In this document: in pieces, positions 1-7,800 of the stretch
Position numbering within the stretch: position 1 is the stretch's first letter
Layout of the letters: each line of letters begins with the position of its first letter
NCBI RefSeq assembly: GCF_011043735.1
Contig: NZ_JAAKGV010000015.1
Location: 124,001-188,000 of the forward strand
Length of the DNA stretch: 64,000 nt
Direction of reading: 5' to 3'
Origin: Methylobacterium sp. DB0501
GTDB taxonomy: Bacteria > Pseudomonadota > Alphaproteobacteria > Rhizobiales > Beijerinckiaceae
Made by a program: the position numbers and the translations under genes
The notes under the pieces: generated by a model
Told to the model about the DNA's origin: nothing
What the model saw: the letters and a program-made list of their open reading frames with translations, nothing else
Database searches by the model: none

Positions 1-300
1 GGGGCGCAGCCCGACGCCTTCGTGGTCTGCCACGAGCCGACCCGCACGACGATGCGCGGCGTGAAGCATCCGCTGCCGAGCCTGCGCGAGGTGATCGACC
101 TGACGGTGCAGCTCGGCCGCCTGACCAACCCGGACATCCGGCCGACCGGCATCGCGGTCAACACCCAGGCCCTGGAGGAAGGGGAGGCACGGGCGCTCCT
201 CGAAAAACTCGCCGCCGAACACGGCCTGCCGGCGACCGACCCGGTGCGGTTCGGGGTCGTGGGGCTGGTCGACCGCCTCATCGAGGAGTTCCCGGCGTGA
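1..300 (+). CDS. dgcN: D-glutamate N-acetyltransferase DgcN (DUF1611), C-terminal part
   Basis: Partial gene: the reading frame is open from base 1 and its start lies outside the window. The visible 99 residues match the C-terminal part of the DUF1611/DgcN family, with VVCHEPTRTTMRGVKHP followed by a region ending in DRLIEEFPA. Characterised DgcN transfers an acetyl group to D-glutamate, and the product is racemised by DgcA. The stop codon overlaps the start of the next gene (GTGA), which is a DgcA homologue, so the two are translationally coupled and the pairing supports the assignment. The N-terminal domain cannot be assessed. The family call is firm; the substrate is inferred from the pairing. 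Confidence 0.8.
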   Translation, partial: GAQPDAFVVCHEPTRTTMRGVKHPLPSLREVIDLTVQLGRLTNPDIRPTGIAVNTQALEEGEARALLEKLAAEHGLPATDPVRFGVVGLVDRLIEEFPA

Positions 301-1277
301 TCCGGCTCGCGACCGCCATCGAACGCTGGCCGATCGCCGGCACCTTCACCATCTCGCGCGGCAGCCGGACGGAGGCCGTGGTGGTGACCGCCGCGGTGAC
401 CGACGGCACCGTCACCGGCCGGGGCGAGTGCGTGCCGTATGCCCGCTACGGCGAGACCGTGGAGGGCGTGCGCGCCCTGATCGCCGCGCAAGCGGACGCC
501 CTCGCCGCCGGCCTGACCCGGCAGGACCTCGCGATGCGGCTTCCCGCGGGCGCCGTCCGCAACGCTCTCGACTGCGCCCTGTGGGACCTCGAGGCCAAGC
601 GGACCGGCACGCCCGCCCATCGGCTCGCCGGGATCCCGGCGCCCGCGCCGGTGACGACCTGCTATACGCTGAGCCTCGGCAGCCCGGAGGCGATGGAGGC
701 GGCGGCCCGCGCGGCTGCCGCCCGTCCGCTCCTGAAGGTGAAGCTCGGCGGCGCCGGCGATCCCGAGCGGATCGCGGCGGTGCGCCGGGGGGCGCCGGAG
801 TCCCGGATCGTCGTCGATGCCAACGAGGCGTGGTCCCCCGAGACGCTCGCGGCCAACCTCGCGGCCTGCGTGGCGGCCGGGGTGCGGCTGATCGAGCAGC
901 CGCTGCCGGCGGGCGACGATGCGGCGCTGGCCGGGATAGCCCGGCCGATCCCGATCTGCGCCGACGAGAGCCTGCACGACCGCGCCGGTCTCGACGGGCT
1001 CAAGGACCGCTACGACGCGATCAACATCAAGCTCGACAAGGCCGGCGGCCTCACCGAGGCCCTGCTGCTGGCGGAGGCCGCCAAGGCGCGGGGCCTGTCG
1101 ATCATGGTCGGCTGCATGCTCGGGACCTCGCTCGCCATGGCGCCGGCGATGCTCCTGTCGGGCTACGCCGACTTCGTCGACCTCGACGGCCCGCTGCTGC
1201 TGGCCCGCGACCGCGAACCGGGCCTTCGCTTTGAGGGGAGCCTCGTCCATCCGCCCGAGCCGGCTTTGTGGGGGTGA
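297..1277 (+). CDS. dgcA: N-acetyl-D-glutamate racemase DgcA (enolase-superfamily dipeptide epimerase family)
   Basis: A 326-residue enolase-superfamily protein. Visible hallmarks are the KVK lysine motif (LLKVKLGG), metal-ligand segments VVDANEAW, EQPL and CADES, and the second catalytic lysine in INIKLDK. This active-site pattern is that of the dipeptide epimerase/muconate-cycloisomerase group. The gene starts with GTG overlapping the dgcN stop by four bases. DgcA racemises N-acetyl-D-glutamate in the DgcN-DgcA route for D-glutamate use. Without the dgcN neighbour it would have been called an L-Ala-D/L-Glu epimerase, which remains the main alternative. The protein is cytoplasmic, with no signal peptide. 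Confidence 0.82.
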   Translation: MIRLATAIERWPIAGTFTISRGSRTEAVVVTAAVTDGTVTGRGECVPYARYGETVEGVRALIAAQADALAAGLTRQDLAMRLPAGAVRNALDCALWDLEAKRTGTPAHRLAGIPAPAPVTTCYTLSLGSPEAMEAAARAAAARPLLKVKLGGAGDPERIAAVRRGAPESRIVVDANEAWSPETLAANLAACVAAGVRLIEQPLPAGDDAALAGIARPIPICADESLHDRAGLDGLKDRYDAINIKLDKAGGLTEALLLAEAAKARGLSIMVGCMLGTSLAMAPAMLLSGYADFVDLDGPLLLARDREPGLRFEGSLVHPPEPALWG

Positions 1278-1381
1278 CGACCGTCGACCGAGCCCGGTGC
1301 GCTTGCGCCGGGTCGGCAAAGGATGCTCTGTGAACGGCAGGGGCCGGACACGGGTCCCGCATCCGGGAGAGAACCAACGCC

Positions 1382-1699
1382 ATGATCCTGGTCAGCGTGA
1401 TGTATCCGGGCGGCGCCGACGCCCAGCCCTTCGACCTCGATTACTACCTCAAGCACCACATGCCGCTGGTGCGCGAGCGCTGGTCCTCGATGGGCCTGGA
1501 CAAGGTCGAGGTAGTCAAGGCGAGCGGTACGCCCGACGGCAGCCCGGCCCCGTTCCAGGTGATGGCGCTCCTCAGCTTCCGCTCGCTGGAGGACTTCCAG
1601 AAGGCGGGCGCGGCCCACGGCAAGGAGATCTTCGGCGACATCCCGAACTTCTTCAAGGGCCAGCCGGTGGTCCAGATCAACGAGCCGCAGAGCTTCTGA
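1382..1699 (+). CDS. EthD-domain family protein
   Basis: A 105-residue single-domain protein of the EthD family (dimeric alpha-beta barrel). The N-terminal MILVSVMYP strand, the FDLDYYLKHHMPLV segment and the closing FFKGQPVVQINE region are typical of the family. EthD was first linked to ethyl tert-butyl ether degradation, but most members have no known substrate. The ATG follows a purine-rich GGGAGAGAA stretch that can serve as ribosome binding site. The gene stands alone, about 100 bases after dgcA, and is followed by a terminator-like hairpin. No specific reaction can be assigned. Confidence 0.8.
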   Translation: MILVSVMYPGGADAQPFDLDYYLKHHMPLVRERWSSMGLDKVEVVKASGTPDGSPAPFQVMALLSFRSLEDFQKAGAAHGKEIFGDIPNFFKGQPVVQINEPQSF

Positions 1700-1762
1700 T
1701 GCCGTATCCGGGAGACGACGCCCGGACGCGGCGTCGAAGCCCGCGCGACGCCCGAGCGAAGC

Positions 1763-1798
1763 CGAAATCCGCCTTGCGAAGGCGTCAGGCGGATTTCG
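1763..1798 (+). terminator. Hairpin downstream of the EthD gene
   Basis: Perfect 12-bp inverted repeat, CGAAATCCGCCT and AGGCGGATTTCG, with a 12-base loop, 64 bases after the EthD stop codon. No T-tract follows, so it may be a factor-dependent terminator or an RNA-stabilising stem rather than a classical intrinsic terminator. Confidence 0.4.
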
Positions 1799-1807
1799 CA
1801 TGACGTC

Positions 1808-1911
1808 CTGAAGCACGGTCCGATCGCACCCCGATCGGGCCGCGCTCCGAATCCTTCAGTCTGCCGTGCCGTCTGCGCCAGACCGGCATACGCCTCGTCG
1901 GAACATGCTCC
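1808..1911 (-). repeat. Dispersed palindromic intergenic repeat, family A, divergent copy
   Basis: On the minus strand this reads GGAGCATGTTCCGACGAGGC, then a GGATTCGGAGC block, then a CCGATCGGGGTGCGATCGG core, and ends GTGCTT. The same order of blocks occurs at 21499-21604, 27552-27650 and, interrupted, at 23490-23802. The ends are roughly inverted copies of each other, as in REP/MITE-like elements. This copy is the most diverged of the four. It ends five bases before the next predicted start codon. Confidence 0.6.
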
Positions 1912-1915
1912 AGCG

Positions 1916-2197
1916 ATGATCGATATCGTCAAGGTCCTGCGCGAGCAGCATCCGGATCTCGGGCCCTACGTCCTGGCCCTGCGCGAGCGCTCGGGGCTGG
2001 TGGCGCCGGACGATCCCGACGCCCTCGCGTCCGAGGTGCGGGACTGGGCCGCAACGGAGGCTCCCAGCACCGCCTTCAGCCGGCGCGCGGTCACCTACGC
2101 GATCTTCCCGGGGCTGCCGGAGGAGACCCGCACCCTCGGCGTCGTCGCCTTCGCCAGCGCCGCGGATCTCGCCCGCTTCGCCACGCGCTGGACCTGA
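1916..2197 (+). CDS. Small hypothetical protein, 93 aa
   Basis: A 93-residue soluble-looking protein (MIDIVKVLREQHPDL...) with no signal peptide, membrane segment or family motif that I recognise. Third-position GC is high as in its neighbours, and the frame is clean, so it is probably a real gene. The ATG has no clear Shine-Dalgarno sequence and lies directly behind a dispersed repeat, so the start may have been reshaped by the repeat. It ends three bases from the stop of the convergent minus-strand gene. Function unknown. Confidence 0.55.
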   Translation: MIDIVKVLREQHPDLGPYVLALRERSGLVAPDDPDALASEVRDWAATEAPSTAFSRRAVTYAIFPGLPEETRTLGVVAFASAADLARFATRWT

Positions 2198-2200
2198 CCG

Positions 2201-2785
2201 TCACCGGCCCCGCACGACCAGCTCGCGCGGGGTCGGGGCCGAGCCGGCCATGCGGGCGCTCAACGTCAGCCCGAGATCGATGCAGAGCACCAGCAGGATG
2301 GCGGCGAGCAGCGCGATGATCGCCGCCTGGCCCCGTGGGGTGAGGGCCGCCACGGTCGCCCGCCTCGTCCCGGGGACCGGCGGCGGCAACGTCCCGGGTT
2401 CCGGCATCGGTGCGTCCTCCGCCAGGGCGGACACGCTCTCCAGGGGCGTGAAGCGCGGCCGGTAGCCGCCGACCGGCACGATGAGCCGGACCTCCAATCC
2501 CTCGGCGTGCTGGGCATAGACCTCGTCCAGGGCCCGGCGCAGGCGTCCGGCCTCGACGCGCACGCTCGGATCGATGCTCGGGTCGAAATCGGGCCCCCGG
2601 CCGAGGGCCTGGGTGGCGATGGTGTAGGCCTTGATGGTCGCGCCGCGCCCGGCCAGTTCCTCCTCGACCACGAAGCGCAGGAAGCGCGCGAGCTTGGGCG
2701 ACCGCATGAAGGGCGGCGCGCGCAGCAGGATCTCCAGGGTCTCGACCACGCGGTCGGCCGGAACCTCCTCCCCGGTCACGGACAT
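2201..2785 (-). CDS. Putative membrane-anchored winged-helix-like protein
   Basis: A 194-residue protein. The first ~115 residues resemble the N-terminal domain found on adenylate-cyclase/TPR and TolB-like proteins of alphaproteobacteria, with SPKLARFLRFVVEE, IKAYTIATQALGR, and FDPSIDPSVRVEAGRLRRAL followed by a short wing-like end (VPVGGYRPRF). That domain is thought to bind DNA in a winged-helix fold. A proline-rich linker and one hydrophobic segment (AIIALLAAILLVLCIDLGL) follow near the C terminus. The normal TPR or enzyme domain is absent, giving a ToxR-like layout of cytoplasmic head and membrane anchor. The ATG at 2785 fits the domain start better than upstream codons. The target is unknown. 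Confidence 0.6.
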   Translation of the reverse strand: MSVTGEEVPADRVVETLEILLRAPPFMRSPKLARFLRFVVEEELAGRGATIKAYTIATQALGRGPDFDPSIDPSVRVEAGRLRRALDEVYAQHAEGLEVRLIVPVGGYRPRFTPLESVSALAEDAPMPEPGTLPPPVPGTRRATVAALTPRGQAAIIALLAAILLVLCIDLGLTLSARMAGSAPTPRELVVRGR

Positions 2786-2986
2786 CGATTCGCCTTCCCC
2801 GCGGGGCCGGAGCGAAGGTCCGGCCTGCCACCGGACGCCGCGGCCCCCATGGAACTTGGGGCGAGTATAATGACGGGGCCGCAGGATGTTAGCCCTTTTC
2901 GGCCCGGCATCGCCGCCGGCCTGGGGATAGCGGGCCGGGGGATACCCGGCCAAGTCTCGCTGGGCCAAGTCTCGCCGGCGCAGGTC

Positions 2987-3211
2987 TCACCGGGGCAGGA
3001 ACGGCACGGTGAAGAGCAGGCTGCGGGCCTCGTCGCGCACCTCGACGCGCCAGGCGGACCAGTCGATCCGCGTCGCCTCGGGGCCGTTCATGGCGTCGGC
3101 GATCAGGGTCCGGGCCTGGAGATGAGCCTCGCCGAGGTCACGGCAATTGAGCCCGGCCTCGTCCGGCACGCTCTGGACCGCATCCATGATATCGAAGAAG
3201 TAGCGGGGCAC
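2987..3211 (-). CDS. DUF6894 family protein
   Basis: A 74-residue protein that starts MPRYFFDIMD and carries D-E-G-L and DLGEAHLQARTLIADA blocks, the standard layout of the DUF6894 family. This family is abundant in Methylobacterium and rhizobia and has no known biochemical role. A perfect EcfG-type promoter (GGAAC-N16-CGTT) lies on the same strand about 120 bases upstream of the ATG, which suggests control by the general stress response. No signal peptide or membrane segment is present. Confidence 0.8.
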   Translation of the reverse strand: MPRYFFDIMDAVQSVPDEAGLNCRDLGEAHLQARTLIADAMNGPEATRIDWSAWRVEVRDEARSLLFTVPFLPR

Positions 3212-3329
3212 GGCGGCTCGGCCTCGAAGCTTCCGGTAAAAGAATACCGATAAATGTCACCAACCTGCGTGCCGGAGGCCCAAGGCCTGCAGCAGATCGA
3301 GCGATCACTTGTTAGGTCCATGCTCTGGA

Positions 3330-3354
3330 AACGGAAGCGACACGTTAAGGTTCC
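3330..3354 (-). promoter_or_regulatory. EcfG (general stress response) promoter for the DUF6894 gene
   Basis: On the minus strand GGAAC (3354-3350) is followed by exactly 16 bases and CGTT (3333-3330). This matches the alphaproteobacterial EcfG consensus GGAAC-N16/17-CGTT in all fixed positions. The downstream gene on that strand starts at 3211 with nothing between. Confidence 0.7.
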
Positions 3355-3442
3355 GCTTGGTCCTCGCTCGACAGGCCTAAGCCGCCAGACTTAAGGCGCA
3401 CGAGGGCGTCTTGCCTCGTCCTCCGCGGCGCGCCGGCCGGGA

Positions 3443-3790
3443 TCAGGGCGCCTCCCGCTCCGGAACGCCGCGCCAGGCGGGCTGGCGGTCGTGAGGGGTG
3501 AGAGTGTCGCGGGAGGGCGCCGCCTCCGCCGCGGCCGCCCGCAGGCCGGTCCCGACGGCACGCCCGGCCTCCGCGGCGGCGGTCTCGACCATCCGGGCGC
3601 GCAGGGATTCGGGGAGCATGGCGAGGACCGGACCGGCGATCTCGCCGAGGCTCGCCGGCAGGTGCGCCGCCCGAGAAGGGGCAGGGGCAAGGGTTTGAGC
3701 AGGGGCGGGGGGCTGGGCCTCGCCGAGGCGCAGGGGCGACAGATAGTAGATCGCGCCGATCACCAGCCCGGCCCGCAGCCAGAAGGCCAT
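3443..3790 (-). CDS. Small membrane-anchored hypothetical protein
   Basis: A 115-residue protein beginning MAFWLRAGLVIGAIYYLSPL, a single hydrophobic segment or uncleaved signal anchor. A proline/alanine-rich linker and an amphipathic alanine-rich helix (LRARMVETAAAEAGRAV) follow. I recognise no domain. The ATG at 3790 is the only one that precedes the hydrophobic segment; longer open frames upstream have no coding character. Codon use is like the neighbours. It is probably an inner-membrane protein with a periplasmic tail; function unknown. Confidence 0.65.
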   Translation of the reverse strand: MAFWLRAGLVIGAIYYLSPLRLGEAQPPAPAQTLAPAPSRAAHLPASLGEIAGPVLAMLPESLRARMVETAAAEAGRAVGTGLRAAAAEAAPSRDTLTPHDRQPAWRGVPEREAP

Positions 3791-4099
3791 CCCGTTCCCC
3801 CGAAGTCGCCCGTCGTCCCCGCAGGACCACCCTGGGCCTGCAATGGTGAAGCGTTTCGGTGCGGGGACGGGCGATCTGCCGACATGCCTAACGGACGTCG
3901 CGAGGGGCATCGCGGCGCTTGGCCGTGCCGCCCCCCCTGCTCGCGACGCGTCAGCCTGTTCGCAACCCGGTCCGGGGTCTTCAATTTTTCTGAGCTTCCT
4001 GCTCAAGCGATTTGATCTGTTCGACAAAGCCGGCCTCGGCGTAAAATCGTTCCACGCCAGGCCGCCTCCCTCCGGCCATAGACCAACGATCGGGAAATC
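3791..4099. other. Gene-free stretch between a small membrane protein and fhs
   Basis: About 310 bases between divergent genes, so it should hold promoters for both. Its second half (about 3980-4070) is less GC-rich than the surrounding genes and contains TAAAAT at 4042-4047, a possible -10 element for fhs, but no convincing -35 box at the right distance. No RNA gene, riboswitch-like fold or reading frame with coding character was seen. Confidence 0.4.
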
Positions 4100-5776
4100 A
4101 TGCCGACCGATATCGAGATCGCCCGCGCGGCCACCCTGCAGCCGATCACCGCGATTGCGCAGCGCCTCGGCATCCCCGACGACGCCCTGCATCCGTATGG
4201 CCGCCACATCGCCAAGATCGACCATGCCCATATCCGGGGCCTCGAGGCGCGGCCGGAGGGCAAGCTGGTCCTGGTGACGGCGATCAGCCCGACCCCGGCC
4301 GGCGAGGGCAAGACCACCACCACGGTCGGCCTCGGCGACGCGCTCAACCGCATCGGCCGCAAGACGGTGATCTGCCTGCGCGAGCCGTCCCTCGGCCCCT
4401 GCTTCGGCCAGAAGGGCGGGGCGGCCGGCGGCGGCAAGGCCCAGGTGGTGCCGATGGAGGCGATCAACCTCCACTTCACCGGCGACTTCCACGCCATCAC
4501 CTCGGCCCACAGCCTCGCGGCGGCCCTGATCGACAACCACATCTACTGGGGCAACAACCTCGGCATCGACCTGCGCCGGGTGGCGTTCCGGCGCGTCCTC
4601 GACATGAACGACCGGGCGCTGCGCAACATCACCCAGAGTCTCGGCGGCGTCGCCAACGGCTACCCGCGCGAGGACGGGTTCGACATCACGGTCGCCTCCG
4701 AGGTGATGGCGGTGTTCTGCCTCGCCCGCGACCTCGCCGACCTCGAGGCGCGGCTCGGCCGGATCGTGGTGGCGGAGAACCGCGACCGCAAGCCGGTGAC
4801 GCTGGCCGACCTCAAGGCCACCGGCGCCATGACGGTGCTGCTCAAGGACGCGCTGCAGCCCAACCTCGTCCAGACCCTGGAGGGCAGCCCGGCGCTGATC
4901 CATGGCGGGCCCTTCGCCAATATCGCGCATGGCTGCAACTCGGTGATCGCGACCCGCGCCGGCCTGCGCCTCGGCGACTACGTGGTGACGGAAGCCGGCT
5001 TCGGCGCCGATCTCGGGGCGGAGAAGTTCTTCGACATCAAGTGCCGGCAGGCGGGCCTGAGCCCGTCCGCGGTGGTGATCGTCGCGACGGTGCGCGCCCT
5101 CAAGATGCATGGCGGCGTCGCCAAGTCGGATCTCGGCACCGAGAACGTCGCGGCCCTGGAGCGGGGCTTCGCCAACCTCGCCCGCCACGTCGAGAACGTG
5201 CGCCGCTTCGGTGCGCCGGTGGTGGTGGCGGTCAACCATTTCCACGCCGATACCGACGCCGAGCACGCGGCCCTCAGGGCTCTGTGCCGCGACCGGCTCG
5301 ACGTCGAGGCGATCACCTGCCGGCACTGGGCCGAGGGCGGCGCCGGAGCGGAAGCGCTGGCCCAGGCCGTCACGGCCCTCGCCGATGCGGGGCCGGCCGC
5401 GCCGCCGCGCTTCGTCTACCCGGACGCGATGCCGCTCGAGGACAAGATCCGCTCCATCGCGCAGACGCTCTACGGCGCCGCCGACATCCAGGTCGAATCG
5501 AAGGCGGCGGCCAAGCTCGCGGCGTTCGAGAAAGCGGGCCACGGCCATCTGCCGGTCTGCATGGCCAAGACCCAGTACTCGTTCTCGACCGATCCGAGCC
5601 TGATGGGCGCCCCGAGCGGCCACGTGGTCGCGGTGCGCGACGTGCGGCTCTCGGCCGGCGCCGGCTTCGTGGTGGCGATCTGCGGGGAGATCATGACCAT
5701 GCCGGGCCTGCCCAAGGTCCCGGCGGCGGAGGGCATCCACCTCGACGCCGAGGGACGGATCGAGGGGCTGTTCTAA
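4100..5776 (+). CDS. fhs: Formate--tetrahydrofolate ligase
   Basis: A 558-residue protein, the usual length of formyltetrahydrofolate synthetase (also named FtfL in methylotrophs). It joins formate to tetrahydrofolate at the expense of ATP, feeding C1 units into the serine cycle and purine synthesis. The P-loop TPAGEGKTTTTVGLGDAL (about residues 69-86) and conserved blocks EPSLGPCFGQKGGAAGGG, FTGDFHAI and NIAHGCNS are intact. The C terminus is complete (MTMPGLPKVPAAEGI). It is monocistronic here. In methylobacteria this enzyme assimilates formate, which fits the formate dehydrogenase and molybdenum genes later in the window. Confidence 0.97.
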   Translation: MPTDIEIARAATLQPITAIAQRLGIPDDALHPYGRHIAKIDHAHIRGLEARPEGKLVLVTAISPTPAGEGKTTTTVGLGDALNRIGRKTVICLREPSLGPCFGQKGGAAGGGKAQVVPMEAINLHFTGDFHAITSAHSLAAALIDNHIYWGNNLGIDLRRVAFRRVLDMNDRALRNITQSLGGVANGYPREDGFDITVASEVMAVFCLARDLADLEARLGRIVVAENRDRKPVTLADLKATGAMTVLLKDALQPNLVQTLEGSPALIHGGPFANIAHGCNSVIATRAGLRLGDYVVTEAGFGADLGAEKFFDIKCRQAGLSPSAVVIVATVRALKMHGGVAKSDLGTENVAALERGFANLARHVENVRRFGAPVVVAVNHFHADTDAEHAALRALCRDRLDVEAITCRHWAEGGAGAEALAQAVTALADAGPAAPPRFVYPDAMPLEDKIRSIAQTLYGAADIQVESKAAAKLAAFEKAGHGHLPVCMAKTQYSFSTDPSLMGAPSGHVVAVRDVRLSAGAGFVVAICGEIMTMPGLPKVPAAEGIHLDAEGRIEGLF

Positions 5777-5880
5777 GCAGAGTTCGCAAGAGCAGCTGCC
5801 GGCTCCGCCGCAAAAATCTGCGACGAAACAGAGAGTTTAAGCGGACGAGGCGTCGGCCTGCCAACGCAAGACCGCTTGGC

Positions 5881-6891
5881 CTAGATCTCGGCCCGCAAGG
5901 GCCGGCTGAGCAGGCCGGCAATGGCCTCGTCGAGGTGGAGCGTGCCGGAGACGAGGCCGGCCACCGCCTCGGCGACCGGCATCTCGACCCCGCGCCGGCG
6001 GGCGAGCGCCAGCAGCCCCTGCGCGGAGAAGGCCCCTTCGGCGAGCTTGCCGCCGGAGGCCTCCGCGAGGCTCGCGCCACGGCCGAGCCGCTCGCCGAAG
6101 GCGAAGTTGCGCGACTGCGCCGAGCCGGCGGAGAGCACGAGGTCGCCGAGGCCGGACAGCCCCATCAGGGTCTCGGGCCGGGCGTCCCAGGCGCGGGCGA
6201 AGCGCATCAGCTCGGCGAAGCTGCGGGCGACCAGGGCCGCCCGGGCGCTCTCGCCGAGGCCCCGGCCGATCGCCGCCCCGCAGGCGATGGCGAGCACGTT
6301 CTTGGCCGCCCCGCCGATCTCGACCCCGCGCGGGTCGCTGCCGTGATAGACCCGGAAGGTCGGCCCCGACAGGGCGGCGGCGAGGCGCGCCGCCAGGTCG
6401 CCGTCGCGGCTCGCCAGGGTCACGGCGGTGGGCAAGCCCCGGGCGACGTCCGCCGCGAAGCTCGGACCGGACAGGACGGCGATCGCGGCGCTCGGCGCGG
6501 CCTCGGCGGCCACGTCGGTCAGGAAGGCGTCGGTGCCGCGCTCGATGCCCTTGGCGCACAGGATCAGCGCCGCGTCCGGCCGGAGGTGGGGGCGCAGGGT
6601 CGTCAGGACGCCCCGCAGGGTCTGGGCCGGCGTCACCACCAGCACCGCCTCGGCCTCGGCGAGGTCCCCGGCGGCGGCCGTCGGGCGCACGCCCGGATGC
6701 AGCGTCACGCCGGGAAGGTGGCGGGCATTCTCGCGGGAGCGGGCCATGGCGGCGGCGCTCTCGGCGTCGCGCATCCACAGCGCGACAGGCCGCGTTGCCG
6801 CCGCGGCGGCCGCGTTGGCGAGCGCCGTGCCCCAGGCCCCGCCGCCCAGGACCGCGATCGGGCCGACGGTGTTCGGGCCGATGGTGTTCAT
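5881..6891 (-). CDS. gpsA: Glycerol-3-phosphate dehydrogenase [NAD(P)+]
   Basis: A 336-residue cytosolic enzyme that reduces dihydroxyacetone phosphate to sn-glycerol 3-phosphate for phospholipid synthesis. The N-terminal Rossmann motif AVLGGGAWGTALA, the CAKGIE block and the catalytic-lysine region GGAAKNVLAIACG are visible, as are the C-terminal GLSGLGDLVL and AEAVAGL blocks. Length matches the family. The ATG overlaps the stop of the upstream acetyltransferase gene by four bases, so it is the last gene of a tsaD-GNAT-gpsA run. Confidence 0.95.
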   Translation of the reverse strand: MNTIGPNTVGPIAVLGGGAWGTALANAAAAAATRPVALWMRDAESAAAMARSRENARHLPGVTLHPGVRPTAAAGDLAEAEAVLVVTPAQTLRGVLTTLRPHLRPDAALILCAKGIERGTDAFLTDVAAEAAPSAAIAVLSGPSFAADVARGLPTAVTLASRDGDLAARLAAALSGPTFRVYHGSDPRGVEIGGAAKNVLAIACGAAIGRGLGESARAALVARSFAELMRFARAWDARPETLMGLSGLGDLVLSAGSAQSRNFAFGERLGRGASLAEASGGKLAEGAFSAQGLLALARRRGVEMPVAEAVAGLVSGTLHLDEAIAGLLSRPLRAEI

Positions 6892-7790
6892 GCAGCGCCT
6901 CCCGCCCTGAAATCCGCCGCCGCCAGCCGGTACAGCCGGTGCGGCCGCAGGGGATGCCCCTCGGCAAGGGCCGGATGGTCGAACCCGCCGACCTCGCTCA
7001 TGCCGAGGCGCTCCATCACCCGACGCGAGGGTGCGTTCACCTCCGCCGTATAGGCCACGATCTCGGTCAGCGCGCAGCGGGCGAAGGCGTCGGCGAGCGC
7101 CAGACGGGCGCCGCGGATGGCGAAACCCCGTCCCCAGGCGGGACGGGCGAGGCGCCAGCCGATCTCGACGAGGCCGGTCCGAGCGAGGCCGGTCTCCTGC
7201 CCGATCAGCGCCCCGAGCGGCAGCGGCCGCGCCGGACGCCAGCAGCCGACGAAGCCGCAGAACCCCTCCGGCGCCTCGACGGCCCAGGGCCCGAACCCGT
7301 CCTCCTCGAAGCGCCGGGCGAGCGCCCTTGCCTCGGTCTGGCTCTCGCGGGCGGTCTTCGGGGACGGAAAGTACCGCATCACCTCGGGGTCGGCGCAGAG
7401 GGCCGCGAAGGGGGCGTCGTCGGACAGGCGCCAGCGCCGCAAGGAGAAGCCGTCGCCGGACAGGCTGCTCGGCGGCGGCGGCACCGGGCGCTTGCGCCGC
7501 CAGAGCAGCGAGCGGTGGTTGAGGAGCGCGAGGTCCTGCCGGCCGGCCAGCACCGCCTCGCCGAGACTGACCGCGAGGGCCAGCCGCTCGGGCGGCATGT
7601 TGGCCCAGGCCGGCGGCGCCACGCTCTCGCGCCAGGGCCCGCCGCAGGCATTGTCGAGCAGGATGCGGGCGAAGCAGTGGTTCTGCGAGACCGGCCAGTC
7701 GGGATGCCGGGCCGCGGCTTCGGGCAGGCGCTCGTCGACCAGGGCGCGCCAGCGGCGCTGCTGCGCCGCGATCTCCCCGGGGGTCGTCAT
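6888..7790 (-). CDS. GNAT acetyltransferase with an extra N-terminal domain
   Basis: A 300-residue two-part protein. Residues about 1-105 form a domain of unknown function with conserved-looking SQNHCFARILLDNACGG and DLALLNHRSLLWRRKR blocks. Residues about 112-290 are a GNAT domain of the RimJ/RimL ribosomal-protein type (FSLRRWRLSDDAPFAAL, GLVEIGWRLARPAWGRGFA, NAPSRRVMERLGM). It may acetylate a protein N terminus or small molecule; the substrate is unknown. It lies between tsaD (10-base gap) and gpsA (4-base overlap), which suggests a housekeeping operon. Confidence 0.8.
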   Translation of the reverse strand: MTTPGEIAAQQRRWRALVDERLPEAAARHPDWPVSQNHCFARILLDNACGGPWRESVAPPAWANMPPERLALAVSLGEAVLAGRQDLALLNHRSLLWRRKRPVPPPPSSLSGDGFSLRRWRLSDDAPFAALCADPEVMRYFPSPKTARESQTEARALARRFEEDGFGPWAVEAPEGFCGFVGCWRPARPLPLGALIGQETGLARTGLVEIGWRLARPAWGRGFAIRGARLALADAFARCALTEIVAYTAEVNAPSRRVMERLGMSEVGGFDHPALAEGHPLRPHRLYRLAAADFRAGGAA

Positions 7791-7800
7791 GCGGCGGGCA

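Noticed and set aside
3443..5740. Long minus-strand frame through fhs
   Set aside because: Only the last 115 codons make a plausible protein with a hydrophobic start (annotated at 3443-3790); the part opposite fhs is a shadow.
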